From Janthinobacterium lividum (GTDB lineage: Bacteria; Pseudomonadota; Gammaproteobacteria; Burkholderiales; Burkholderiaceae_D): a DNA stretch of 64,000 bases. The stretch covers positions 3,844,001 through 3,908,000 of the forward strand of contig NZ_CP075583.1 in NCBI RefSeq assembly GCF_023509035.1. Direction: 5' to 3'. Below the pieces are notes generated by a model. The model was not told the DNA's origin and ran no database searches. It saw nothing but the letters and a program-made list of their open reading frames with translations. The first letter of the stretch is position 1. The number at the start of each line of letters is the position of its first letter. Position numbers and translations under genes: made by a program. Positions 1 through 9,534 of the stretch are shown here, piece after piece.

Positions 1-1
1 G

Positions 2-307
2 ATCCTGGAATTTTTCTTCCAGATCCATGACCCCAGCACGCCGGACCGCCAGGGCAATGACCGCGGCACGAGCTACCGCTCGGCCATCTTCTACACGAAC
101 GAAAAGCAAAGACTGGTCGCCGAAGACACCATCCGCGACGTCGACGCCTCCGGCCTGTGGCCCGGCAAGGTGGTGACGGAAGTGGCGCCGGCCGGCCCGT
201 TCTGGGAAGCGGAACCGGAGCACCAGGATTATTTGCAGCGCTTGCCACACGGCTATACCTGCCACTACATCCGGCCGGACTGGGTCTTGCCGCAGCGCGC
301 GCAGTAA
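2..307 (+). CDS. msrA: Peptide-methionine (S)-S-oxide reductase MsrA, C-terminal part
   Basis: The window opens inside this gene; about 101 C-terminal residues are visible and the stop is TAA at 305-307. The reading has the MsrA core stretch [19 protein letters not shown] followed by YRSAIF, then the [13 protein letters not shown] region and a short C-terminal tail. MsrA repairs oxidised methionine in proteins by reducing the S-epimer of methionine sulfoxide. The N-terminal GCFWG motif with the catalytic cysteine lies before base 1 and cannot be checked. The gene ends 26 bases before the next start on the same strand. Confidence 0.9.
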   Translation: MLEFFFQIHDPSTPDRQGNDRGTSYRSAIFYTNEKQRLVAEDTIRDVDASGLWPGKVVTEVAPAGPFWEAEPEHQDYLQRLPHGYTCHYIRPDWVLPQRAQ

Positions 308-333
308 GCGAAGAGGTTGAGGGGGGAGCGGGC

Positions 334-1152
334 ATGCGTTACTGGCGCGTCGAGCGGCGGCAGGCGGAAGGGCAGCTGGACTTCGGGCGTGCCCTGGAGT
401 TGATGGCGGCCATCGGCCATGCCGACGTGAATGCCGTCGCCGGGGCCATCCTGAAAACGGTCAGCACGGTCGCGCCCATTGCCCAGTGCACGATCTTTGC
501 CTATGAATTTGGCAACCGCCCCCGCACTGTCGCCGTGGCCGACCGGCGCGGCGGCCGTTTCCTGCAAGACATTGCCGAGAGCTACGCGCGCCACTATTAC
601 GCGCTCGATGGCAACCAGCGCGTGATTGCGCCGGCGCCGGGGCGGAAACTCGATCCCGCCATCGTGCTGCACCAGCAGGCCAGCGACGAGATCGATCATC
701 CCGGCTACCGCGCCGTTTGCTACCAGAAACCGAATGTCTCGGACCGTTTATCCCTGCTGGTGCAGCCAGCCGGTGACATCTGGCTGTCCGTCAATTTCTA
801 CCGCGACAGCAGCCAGGGCCAGTTCTTGCCCGGCGAAATCGCCGCCGTCGAAACCCTGTCGCCGCTGCTGGCGTATGCGGCGAAACACCACTACAGCCTG
901 AAGGGCCAGCCCGCGCAGGGCGTCTCGCCCATGATGCTGGCCCGGTTGCGCCAGCATGGTCCGCAATTGAGCAAGCGCGAACTCGATGTGCTGCGCGGCG
1001 TGCTCGAAGGGCTGACGGCCGTGGAGATTGCCGACAGCATGGGCGTGCAGCCTTCCAGCGTCATCACCTATCAAAAGCGCGCGTATAAGCGCCTGGGCAT
1101 TTCCAGCCAGCGTCAATTGTTTGCGCTATGTCTGGGGCCGCCAGCGATATAG
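334..1152 (+). CDS. LuxR-type transcriptional regulator
   Basis: A 272-residue protein starting at ATG 334, chosen because a purine-rich GGGGGGAGCG sits just upstream and because an earlier in-frame start would lie inside msrA. Residues about 195-265 form a LuxR/GerE helix-turn-helix: LSKRELDVLRGVLEGLTAVEIADSMG fits the scaffold and is followed by a recognition helix with SSVITYQKRAYKRLGI. The N-terminal 190 residues look like a sensory fold, but I cannot name the ligand and see no canonical autoinducer-binding signature. No luxI-type synthase is nearby, so it may be an orphan regulator; its targets are unknown. Confidence 0.8.
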   Translation: MRYWRVERRQAEGQLDFGRALELMAAIGHADVNAVAGAILKTVSTVAPIAQCTIFAYEFGNRPRTVAVADRRGGRFLQDIAESYARHYYALDGNQRVIAPAPGRKLDPAIVLHQQASDEIDHPGYRAVCYQKPNVSDRLSLLVQPAGDIWLSVNFYRDSSQGQFLPGEIAAVETLSPLLAYAAKHHYSLKGQPAQGVSPMMLARLRQHGPQLSKRELDVLRGVLEGLTAVEIADSMGVQPSSVITYQKRAYKRLGISSQRQLFALCLGPPAI

Positions 1153-1369
1153 ATCGCTGGCTAAGCCCGCATGGCGTGTACAGCACAAAATTGCTGAAAT
1201 TCAAGGCAATAATGTGAGCATATTGGCACGAAAATAAGGGCTATGCTGTCGGCAGAGTGTTGATGCGCCGCTAAGTAACGGCCATCGGCAAGGCTGATAG
1301 CCAGTGCCTGTCGCCGCGTGCGATCTCGCCTTTTCATGGCTCAGGAATCATTCCCCGAAGGAGTCCATT

Positions 1370-1768
1370 GTGTCCTCAACTGAACTGAATGCGGTAGAAC
1401 ACGTCTATCTGATCGCCGGCAATCTCGGCCTGCCTGGCGCACCCATCCTGAATCTGGCCCTGTTTTACAATCCCGCTGACGGCAGCGTCAGCGGCGAAGC
1501 CCTGATCACGCAGTCGATCGCACCACCGAATGGCCGCGTGGTGATCCGTCCCGTCAGCGGTCCCGTGCACGGCCTGGGCATCGGCGGCGCCACGCGCGTC
1601 TTCAGCCTGAGCGGCGAATACGTGGTGTCCGTACCGCCACCGGCCATCGGCAGCTACCTTGCCAAGTTCGAGGCGACCTTTGTGACCGACAACAACTGGA
1701 GCGGCCACGGCTCCTTCATCTATGGCAACCAGAAGATCGACAACGTGCCCATCAAGAAACGCGGCTAG
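1370..1768 (+). CDS. DUF1842 domain protein
   Basis: A 132-residue protein. The GTG at 1370 is preferred because GAAGGAG (1358-1364) lies at ideal distance, whereas an upstream in-frame start at 1304 has no ribosome site. The sequence has the DUF1842 layout: LPGAPILNLALFYNPADGSVSGEALITQ, a beta-rich middle, and a tail with NWSGHGSFIYGNQKIDNVPIK. There is no signal peptide or membrane segment. The family is common in Burkholderiales and has no known function. It stands alone and is followed by a hairpin. Confidence 0.75.
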   Translation: MSSTELNAVEHVYLIAGNLGLPGAPILNLALFYNPADGSVSGEALITQSIAPPNGRVVIRPVSGPVHGLGIGGATRVFSLSGEYVVSVPPPAIGSYLAKFEATFVTDNNWSGHGSFIYGNQKIDNVPIKKRG

Positions 1769-1795
1769 GCACGCTGGCTAGTTCTTTTGGCCAAA

Positions 1796-1823
1796 GGCTG
1801 TCCCTAAAATGGGGACAGTCTTT
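1796..1823 (+). terminator. Hairpin after the DUF1842 gene
   Basis: CTGTCCC (1798-1804) pairs with GGGACAG (1812-1818) over a 7-base loop, extended by one G-U and one G-C pair, and is followed by TTT. It sits 28 bases after the stop codon and plausibly ends that transcript. Confidence 0.55.
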
Positions 1824-2011
1824 GGCGTAGTCGTCTGCATACTGTGTTGCAAGCCGGGATCACCCGGCAGCTCTTACCCAAGAACAACAACAAGGGGAGG
1901 GCGACACCTTATGGAGACAAGCATGACCATCACCCAGGCGGCTCCCCCGCCATTTCCGCTACTACTGCGCCCGTTCCTGACGCGGCCACCGTCCAACTTG
2001 AACAGCAGGTC

Positions 2012-3286
2012 ATGCGCAAGGTGTCGCGCCATTTGCTGGGATTCTTGTTCCTGCTGTTCGTGTTTTCCTTTCTTGATCGCATCAATATCGGCTTCGCCGG
2101 CCTGACCATGATGCAAGACCTGGGCCTGTCCGGCACCCAGTTCGGCTTTGCCACCACCCTGTTTTATATCGCCTACATCGCTTGCAGCATTCCCAGCAAC
2201 ATCGTGCTGGCCCGCATCGGCGCCCGCCGCTGGATAGGCAGCATGATGATCGCCTGGGGCCTGGCCTCGACGGCGACCCTGTTCGCCAGCGGCCCGGCCA
2301 GCCTGTATGCGCTGCGCTTTCTCGTCGGCGTGACGGAAGCGGGCTTCCTGCCCGGCATGCTGCTGTACCTGACCTACTGGTTTCCCAGCTCCTACCGGGC
2401 GCGCGCCAATGCCCTGTTCATGATCGCCATGCCCGTCACGGCCGCCATCGGTTCGGCCTTGTCGGGCCTGATCCTGGGCCTCGATGGCCACTGGGGCTTG
2501 AAGGGCTGGCAATGGCTGTTTTTGCTCGAAGGCATGCCTTCCGTGCTGCTGGGCCTAGCCGTGTACGGCTACCTCGATGACTCGCCTGGCAAGGCGAACT
2601 GGCTGGGCATGCTGGAACAGCAGGTGCTGGCGCGCATGCTGGCGGCCGAGCACAAGCCTGCCGCAGTGCACATCGCGCCACAGCAAAAGATCTCGGTGCT
2701 GGCGGAAATGCTGTCTCCTACCGTGCTGAAATTCGGCATCGCCTATTTTTGCCTGGTCAATACCCTGGCGATGGTGGCCGTGTGGACGCCGCTGATCGTG
2801 AAAAGTTTTAATAGCAACGCCAGCAACACGCAAATCGGTCTGCTGGCCGCCATTCCGCAAGTGTGCACCGTGATTGGCATGATTCTGTGGGGCCGCCGCT
2901 CGGACCGCCTGCAGGAGCGCCGCTGGCATATCGTCTGGCCCATGCTGCTGTCGGCCGCCGGCTGGCTGTTCACCGCCTATGCCGGCAATCCCGTGGTGCA
3001 GTTGCTGGGTGTGTGCATGGCCTCGACGGGCGCTTACACGGCCATGTCCGTCTTCTGGACGACACCGGACCGGGCCCTGAGCCTGGGCGCGCGCGCCATC
3101 GGTATCGCCGTCATCAATGCCACGGGCAATATCGGCTCGGCCCTGAACCCCGTCGTCGTGGGCTGGCTGAAGGATTTGACGCACAGCTTTGCCACGGGCT
3201 TGCTGTACGCCAGCGTGCTGCTGGTGGCAGGCGCGGCCATCGTGCTGACCTTGCCCATCGCGCGTGCTGGTAAAACACATTCTTGA
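2012..3286 (+). CDS. MFS transporter, anion:cation symporter (ACS) type
   Basis: About 424 residues from ATG 2012, with 12 predicted membrane spans. The first span has FLDRINIGFAG, typical of the tartrate/phthalate/hydroxyphenylacetate permease branch, and the A-loop ARIGARRW is present. Because it runs directly into a ring hydroxylase and hmgA, it probably imports an aromatic acid. The start is uncertain. A well-placed ATG at 1923 opens a different frame and would join this one if the run of five C at 1944-1948 were six; that gives a normal N-terminal extension (MTITQAAPPAIS...). The first membrane span lies after 2012, so the transporter core is complete either way. Confidence 0.85.
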   Translation: MRKVSRHLLGFLFLLFVFSFLDRINIGFAGLTMMQDLGLSGTQFGFATTLFYIAYIACSIPSNIVLARIGARRWIGSMMIAWGLASTATLFASGPASLYALRFLVGVTEAGFLPGMLLYLTYWFPSSYRARANALFMIAMPVTAAIGSALSGLILGLDGHWGLKGWQWLFLLEGMPSVLLGLAVYGYLDDSPGKANWLGMLEQQVLARMLAAEHKPAAVHIAPQQKISVLAEMLSPTVLKFGIAYFCLVNTLAMVAVWTPLIVKSFNSNASNTQIGLLAAIPQVCTVIGMILWGRRSDRLQERRWHIVWPMLLSAAGWLFTAYAGNPVVQLLGVCMASTGAYTAMSVFWTTPDRALSLGARAIGIAVINATGNIGSALNPVVVGWLKDLTHSFATGLLYASVLLVAGAAIVLTLPIARAGKTHS

Positions 3287-3299
3287 AGAGGAACCCATC

Positions 3300-4980
3300 A
3301 TGAGCGACACGTTTCACCCTTATCCCTATGTGCCGAAGGTGTATCCGCCCGGCAAAGCAGTTGGCACCGGCACGCAGCATGTGCCGGTCCTGATCGTCGG
3401 CGGCGGTCCCGTGGGGCTGGCCACGGCCCTGGGCCTGGCCCGCCACGGCGTGCGCTGCGTGCTGATCGAAGCGGACGATGGCGTCTGCACGGGCAGCCGC
3501 GCCATCTGCATCTCGCGGCGCAGCCTGGAAATCATCGAACGCCTGGGCGCGCTTGACGGTTTCCTGGCCAAGGGTTTGCCCTGGGCAGGCGGGCGCAGCT
3601 TTTACCGCGACGAGGAGGTGCTGCACTTCACGATGCCGCAAGACGCGAACCAGAAGCTGCCGCCCATGGTCAATTTGGCGCAATACCATATCGAGCAATT
3701 CCTGCTCGACACGGCTGAACGCTTGCCGGAGCTGATCGATATCCGCTGGCAAACGCGGGTCACTGGCGTGGACCAGCGCGCGGACGGCGCCACCGTCACC
3801 GTGGCCACGCCCGATGAAACCTACAAAATCGAGACGGACTGGCTGGTGGCGGCCGATGGCGGGCGCAGCGTGGTGCGCGAGGCGCTGGGCTTGAAACTGC
3901 AGGGCACCAGCTATGAAGGGCGCTATGTGATCGTCGACATCCACCTGCAGAGCGATCGCCCGACGGAGCGCCTCGCGTATTTCGACCCGCCATCGAATCC
4001 CGGCTCGACCGTGCTGGTGCACAAGCAGCCCGACGATATCTGGCGCATCGACTATCAATTGCGCGACGACGAGGATGCGCAGGCGGCCGTGCTGCTGGAA
4101 AACGTTGCGCCCCGCGTGGACAGCTTGCTGGCCATGATGGGTGAGACCAAGCCATGGCATCCCGTGTGGATCACCATCTATAAAGCCAACGCGCTGACCC
4201 TGGAAAAATACCGACATGGCCCCGTGCTGTTCGCGGGCGACGCGGCCCACCTGGTGCCCATCTTCGGCGTGCGCGGAGCAAACTCGGGCATCGACGATGC
4301 GGACAATCTGGCCTGGAAGCTCGCGTATGTCGTCAAGGGCCAGGCGCCGCATGCCTTGCTGGACAGCTATTCGGACGAGCGCGTGTACGCTGCCCGTGAA
4401 AACCTGCGCCACGGCACGAAAAGCACGGAATTCATGGCGCCGCCCACCTTTGCCTTCGACCTGATGCGCACGGCCGTGCTGGGCCTGGCGGGCAAGCATG
4501 CGCACGTGCGTTCCCTGATCAACCCGCGCCAGACCAGCGCCATCGCGTATGCGCAGTCGCCCCTGAATGCGCCAGAGAGCGAGACGTTTGCCGCCGGCCC
4601 GGCGCCGGGTACGGTCTTGCCGGAATGTCCGCTGTGCGCTGCCGCACAACGGCGGGCAAGAAGCGGGGTATATTACCGATCTGGTGCAGCGCGCCGATGG
4701 CGATTTCATGGGACTGTACTTCAGCGACGATGGTGCCGTGCCCGCGGAACTGCTGGCGCTGGGCGACATGTTACCGTTGACGACGTTGGCGATCACCCGC
4801 AGCGAGACGCAAGGGTGCGCCTGGGACCACACGGCGCAGGTATTCTCGCTGTTTGATGCGCAGCCAGGCGCGTTTTACCTCGTGCGGCCCGATGGCCACG
4901 TGCTGGGCCGCTGGCGCGCGGTGCAGGCGAGGCAGGTGGCGGCGGCGCTGGCGGCGGCCGGCATCGCCCAATCAAAGTAA
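3300..4980 (+). pseudogene. FAD-dependent aromatic hydroxylase (MhpA-like), single frameshift
   Basis: ATG 3300 follows GAAGAGGAA, 13 bases after the transporter stop. Residues about 28-55 hold the FAD-binding GGGPVGLATALGLARHG; the second FAD motif GDAAHLVPIFGVRGANSGIDD is complete. It resembles 3-(3-hydroxyphenyl)propionate hydroxylase. Next to hmgA the likely job is ring hydroxylation of a hydroxyphenylacetate to homogentisate; this substrate is inferred. The open frame fails near 4635: one extra base there moves the C-terminal thioredoxin-like tail (HNGGQEAGYITDLVQ to TAA at 4980) into the next frame. With that base removed the protein is 559 residues, normal for the family. The 1-bp insertion may be a sequencing error. 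Confidence 0.82.
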
Positions 4981-4992
4981 CAAGGAGACAAT

Positions 4993-5178
4993 ATGACCGA
5001 TATCGAACTGGACAATCTTTACACCGAGCTGTGCCACACCATGGGTGGCCTGGGCGAGCAACGTTCGCCCTTGTTCCTGGCCCGCTTCGCCTTGCTGGCC
5101 ATGGGCGCCATCGGCCAGGCCGACGTGGTGCAGCGCTTGCTGCGCGACGCGGCCGACGGTTTGGCGGAGCCGGCATGA
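4993..5178 (+). CDS. DUF2783 family small protein
   Basis: A 61-residue soluble protein with a strong ribosome site (AAGGAG, ending 6 bases before the ATG). It is predicted all-helical, with [14 protein letters not shown] and a run of leucine/alanine-rich helix. Small DUF2783 proteins are typically encoded between a flavoprotein aromatic hydroxylase and a ring-cleavage dioxygenase, exactly as here. The stop overlaps the hmgA start (ATGA, 5175-5178), so translation is coupled. The role is unknown; an accessory subunit of the hydroxylase or dioxygenase is a guess. Confidence 0.7.
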   Translation: MTDIELDNLYTELCHTMGGLGEQRSPLFLARFALLAMGAIGQADVVQRLLRDAADGLAEPA

Positions 5179-6476
5179 TAGGCGCCGGCTACCAAAGCGG
5201 CTTCGGCAACGAATTTGCCACGGAAGCCGTGCCCGGCGCCTTGCCACAGGGGCAGAATTCGCCGCAGCAGGCGCCGTTAGGCCTATATGCGGAACAATTG
5301 TCGGGCACGGCCTTTACGGCGCCGCGCGCGCAGAACCGGCGCTCGTGGCTGTACCGCATCCGTCCCGCCAGCCAGCATCCGCCATTCACTTTGCTTGCCA
5401 CCAGCATCGTCAGCGATTTCCACGCCATGCCGCCCACGCCGCCGAACCAGCTGCGCTGGGACCCGCTGCCGCTGCCCGACCGCAGTACGCCGGTGGACTT
5501 CATCGATGGCTGGCAGACGATGGCTGGCAATGGCAGCGCCGAAGCGATGAGCGGCTGCGCCATCCACGTGTATGCGGCCAACCGCGCCATGCAGCGCTTC
5601 TTTTATTCGGCCGATGGAGAATTGCTGGTCGTGCCGCAGGAAGGCCGGCTGGCGATTGCCACGGAACTGGGCTTGATCGAACTGGAACCGCAGGAAATCG
5701 CCGTGATTCCCCGCGGCGTGCGTTTCCGCGTGACCCTGCCCGATGGCGTGGCGCGCGGCTATGTGTGTGAAAACTTCGGCACGGCTTTCCGCCTGCCCGA
5801 CATGGGGCCCATCGGCTCGAACGGCCTGGCCAACAGCCGGGATTTCCTCACGCCGCACGCGGCCTATGAAGACATCGATGGCGAGTGCGAACTGCTGGCC
5901 AAGTTCGGCGGCCATTTGTGGCGCACGACGCTCGACCATTCGCCGCTGGACGTTGTGGCCTGGCATGGCAATTACGCGCCGTATAAATATGATTTGCGCC
6001 GTTTTAACACCATCGGTTCGATCAGTTACGACCATCCGGACCCGTCGATCTTCCTCGTGCTGCAAGCGCCCAGTGAAAACCCGCTGCTGGGGGCCATCGA
6101 CTTCGCCATCTTTCCCCCGCGCTGGCTGGCTGCCGAGCATACCTTCCGCCCACCCTGGTTCCACCGCAACGTGGCCAGCGAATTCATGGGCCTGATCCAC
6201 GGCGTGTATGACGCCAAGGCGGCCGGTTTCGTGCCGGGCGGCGCCAGCCTGCACAACTGCATGTCCGGCCACGGTCCCGATGCGCAGACGTTCGAGAAGG
6301 CGTCGCACGGCGACACATCCGCGCCCGTCAAGGTGGGCGACACCATGGCCTTCATGTTCGAGACGCGCACCATCCTCAAGCCGACGCCATTCGCCCTAAG
6401 CAGTGAGCTGCTGCAAAACGACTATTTCGAATGCTGGCAAGGCTTGCGCAAGCATTTTGATCCTGATCAAGCTTAG
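5175..6476 (+). CDS. hmgA: Homogentisate 1,2-dioxygenase
   Basis: A 433-residue enzyme that opens the ring of homogentisate to maleylacetoacetate using Fe(II) and O2. The start overlaps the preceding stop, and the N-terminus [13 protein letters not shown] is diagnostic. The iron ligands known from the human enzyme can be placed: His330 (FHRN), Glu336 (SEFMG) and His366 (GHGPD), with the same 6- and 30-residue spacing. Length is normal. The usual partners fumarylacetoacetase and maleylacetoacetate isomerase are not in the window, so the rest of the pathway must be elsewhere. Confidence 0.97.
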   Translation: MIGAGYQSGFGNEFATEAVPGALPQGQNSPQQAPLGLYAEQLSGTAFTAPRAQNRRSWLYRIRPASQHPPFTLLATSIVSDFHAMPPTPPNQLRWDPLPLPDRSTPVDFIDGWQTMAGNGSAEAMSGCAIHVYAANRAMQRFFYSADGELLVVPQEGRLAIATELGLIELEPQEIAVIPRGVRFRVTLPDGVARGYVCENFGTAFRLPDMGPIGSNGLANSRDFLTPHAAYEDIDGECELLAKFGGHLWRTTLDHSPLDVVAWHGNYAPYKYDLRRFNTIGSISYDHPDPSIFLVLQAPSENPLLGAIDFAIFPPRWLAAEHTFRPPWFHRNVASEFMGLIHGVYDAKAAGFVPGGASLHNCMSGHGPDAQTFEKASHGDTSAPVKVGDTMAFMFETRTILKPTPFALSSELLQNDYFECWQGLRKHFDPDQA

Positions 6477-6490
6477 TCAAATGTTAGTCA

Positions 6491-6527
6491 CGCGGCCCGC
6501 GCCAGCGTGTGTGGGTTGGCGGGCCGC
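6491..6527 (+). terminator. GC-rich hairpin after hmgA
   Basis: CGCGGCCCGCGCCA and TGGCGGGCCGCG form a long stem with a 2-base bulge, beginning 15 bases after the hmgA stop. There is no clear T-tract, so it may be a weak terminator or an mRNA 3' end stabiliser. Confidence 0.45.
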
Positions 6528-6654
6528 GCCCGTGGCCACGCCTGCGCGATAAATCTTGCCAAGTTGAAATTACCAATATACCATCCTCCTTGCATCGAGC
6601 ACGCGATTTTTTCTGTACCCCTTAGTCGAAGAAATGAACTGCTGAAAGGGCTGC

Positions 6655-8434
6655 ATGGACCACTTTCCGGAGAACTTCGCCCGTCGTCGTGCCCTTCGAG
6701 GCATCGGTGCTCTTGCCGTGGGCACAAGCGTTGGCTTGTCAGGCTGTTGCTTGTTCAAGCCACGCCCCTTGGATTGCGTCAACAGTCCCGATATCAACCT
6801 GCCGACAGGGCCTTTGACCATCGATGCCCACTGCCACATTTTCAATGGCACGGATATTCCTGTCATGGACTTCGTGGCAAAGGTGCTGGTTGGGGGAGGC
6901 CAGCCCGCTGGGGCCTGCGGCAATGGCCGTCGGTGCGCTGCTGCAAGGCCTTGCGTGGTCATTGGCGCCTTCGGGTGATATGGAGCTGGAGACGCTCCGG
7001 GAGTTGTCCCCCAAACTGAGCGCTTGCACAACCGAGCAGGCCAAGATGGCGGTCATTTCCAGGCTGCGACGAGACGCATACGTAGCCGGTACTGCTTCCT
7101 TGAAAGCTGCTGCTGCTTCCTCACCCCTGTACTTGCCATTCATTCGAGAAAAGCAAAGCAAGCTCCTTATTCCCGATATGCAGACACGTCTACAAGTCGA
7201 AGCCCTAGAAATTATTGATAAGCTTCCTGCCACGATTCCCGATCTGGACAAAGACTCTCCTGAGCCATTGGATATGCTGAGTGGGGACAGGTCGGTGATG
7301 GGTGTCATTAAATTCATCCTTCAAAATTTCCAATACCGGTATGTAAACATTCAGCAATATCTGCGCACATTTAATGTTCCCGGTGTGCGCATGGTGGACC
7401 TCCTCATGCCCAGCATGGTCGATTATTCGTGGTGGATATCAAAGGGAAAACCAACATCTACTTCGCTCGAAACGCAGGTCCAGGTCATGGAGCAGTTGTC
7501 CATTCTAACGGGAGGGAGAATGCACGGATTCGTGCCATTCTGTCCACTGCGAGAAGTGGCGTTCAGCAAGGGGAAATCAGCTACCAGTTCTTTTGACCTT
7601 GTCCAGTGCGCGCTTGAAGAACATGGATTTATCGGCGTCAAGCTATACCCGCCAATGGGCTTTGCCGCGCTGGGAAATCAGTATATTCAAGATGCGGCGC
7701 CGGATTTCTGGAAGCGTCATTGGTTGCCGGATTGGGTACAAAATGCCCCTGATTTGGGAAAGTTGCTCGATGACGCCTTGCGCCGGCTATATGACTACTG
7801 TCAAAAGCATGGTGTACCTGTCATGGCGCACACGGGTCTTTCTAACGGACCCAGTATGGCTTTCAAGAATCTGGCAGGTTCCAAATACTGGGCGTGCGTC
7901 TTGAAGGAGTTTCCACGCCTGCGTGTCAACTTCGGGCATTTCGGCGACACGTCCATTGTGAAGGACCAAGGTGCAGGTTTCTCCCTTGCCGAAGCATTTG
8001 CACAGGAGATGAACTCGAGTGGACCAGGAGAGTTCGCATACGCCGATGCTGGATTCTTTACCGAGGTGATATCGGACCAGCCTGAGCTCAAGGCGGATCT
8101 GCAAAAGCTCTATAACCTTACTGCGCCAAAGGGTTCTGCATCGTTGGCGAATCGCTTTTTATATGGCACAGACTGGGAAATGAGCCTCACAGCCAGCTCA
8201 ATTGGAAGTTATCTGAGCGACTTCATGAAACTTTTCAAAGAGCTTGAAGAACTGCCATCTCTTAGCGGTGAAACCGCGACGACGCTCTCGAACAAATTTT
8301 TTGGCGATAACGCTGTACGTTACGCTGGCTTGTCCAGAGGCGGGGAAACGCGGTTGAGGTTGCAGACATTCTATGACAAACATGGCGTAAAGCCGCCTGC
8401 CTGGCTGTTGAAAGTGGATGGTCAATTCAGTTAG
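6655..8434 (+). pseudogene. Tat-exported lipoprotein amidohydrolase, single frameshift
   Basis: The start MDHFPENFARRRALRG carries an arginine pair, a hydrophobic stretch and a lipobox LSGC, so the product is probably a Tat-exported, lipid-anchored protein. Next comes IDAHCHIFNG, the HxH metal motif of TIM-barrel amidohydrolases. A frameshift at the run of five G (6892-6896; four would restore the frame) moves the rest into another frame, where YPPMGF, MAHTG, NFGHFG and YGTDWEM fit later strands and the C-terminal catalytic Asp. Corrected length is about 592 residues. The substrate is unknown. Base composition is visibly A+T-richer than the flanks, suggesting transfer together with the next gene. 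Confidence 0.7.
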
Positions 8435-8491
8435 CGAAAAAGAGCATGGTGTGGATGTCCGAAATGCCATTTTCAAATTTGGAGATTATCG

Positions 8492-9355
8492 ATGTTTAAC
8501 AGATTCCAGCATTCGCTTGCCATCATTTTCTCGCTCATGGCTATGGGCGCCTCGGCAGCGGATATCGATATGGAAAAACTCCAGAAAGAAATTCCTGCGG
8601 CAAAAGATGAATCCATATCCGTTATTTGTGAGAGATGCAATTCTGATTTCAAGATAAGCGAGCACAAAATCCTTCTGGATGGCCTGAGCAGCCGGAAGTA
8701 TGTGCGTCAAATGCAAATTGCACTCTACATGCAAGATATAGTGCATCAGACCGCCTCAAAGGCCCACTTCGACAACTGTGATTTTTCCGGAGCGATCGCT
8801 TATATTGCACAACTTAAAGCCGAGCTGGACGAGCACGCTGAAGCGGCCACGATTCTGCTCATGGCAGAGAAACCATTGTTGGTGAATTTGGAGCTGAATC
8901 TGGCCTTCCTGTCCCTGGGGCAGGCGCTGCATGGAATTCAGGACTTCTATGCTCACACGAATTATGTCGAAATCAATATCGATCATGCCAGCGCTTTATC
9001 GGACTTCAAGGTTGTCAAAACATGGGGAAACCAGGCAGAAGAGAATATGCAAAAATGGCAGGAGGCGGGTCTTAAATCTGGATACGTGAGTTGGGGCACA
9101 CCGAAAAAATGCGCTGCTCCCTACGAAACGCATGGAGAGATGGCTAAAGACTCAAAGGAAACAGATCGGGGGAAAAAATCTATTTCAAAGTTTGGTAATG
9201 TCACCCATTTTGAAGTGGCTCAGCGACTTGCCAAAGATGCCTCAAAGCAATTTATTCTTGACGTATTCGCAGAGTGGCCAATTTTAAACGCGGTAAGCCA
9301 GGGAACGATTAAACTTGATGTGCTGGTCGACAGCCGAGCGACCGTTTTGAGGTAG
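8492..9355 (+). CDS. Secreted Het-C/zinc phospholipase C-like protein
   Basis: A 287-residue protein from ATG 8492 with GGAG upstream. The N-terminus has a Sec signal ending near MGASAAD. The central motif LGQALHGIQDFYAHTNYVE matches the hallmark of Het-C-type proteins and zinc-dependent phospholipase C relatives, where the histidines and aspartate bind metal. It lies 57 bases after the amidohydrolase, in the same A+T-rich stretch, and is probably co-transcribed. A secreted hydrolase acting on lipids or cell envelopes is a reasonable inference; the true substrate cannot be told. Confidence 0.6.
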   Translation: MFNRFQHSLAIIFSLMAMGASAADIDMEKLQKEIPAAKDESISVICERCNSDFKISEHKILLDGLSSRKYVRQMQIALYMQDIVHQTASKAHFDNCDFSGAIAYIAQLKAELDEHAEAATILLMAEKPLLVNLELNLAFLSLGQALHGIQDFYAHTNYVEINIDHASALSDFKVVKTWGNQAEENMQKWQEAGLKSGYVSWGTPKKCAAPYETHGEMAKDSKETDRGKKSISKFGNVTHFEVAQRLAKDASKQFILDVFAEWPILNAVSQGTIKLDVLVDSRATVLR

Positions 9356-9498
9356 CGGCGGAACAAATCCCGGCAAGGCCAGGGTTGAAACCGGCGGGAT
9401 GACGCTATTGCCAAAGTGCACCGGTCACGAAAAAAACAGCGCCCGTTCCCCGCACTCCGCATATGCAAAATCCGGATAAGCTAGCGCGGCACCATTCG

Positions 9499-9528
9499 TT
9501 CACGCCTGGAGATGGAGCGCGGTATAGT
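9499..9528 (+). promoter_or_regulatory. Sigma-70-like promoter of the sigma-54 activator gene
   Basis: TTCACG (9499-9504) and TATAGT (9523-9528) are separated by 18 bases. The expected transcription start falls at or beside the ATG at 9535, which would make the message leaderless; no good Shine-Dalgarno is seen before that ATG. Confidence 0.4.
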
Positions 9529-9534
9529 CGGCCC

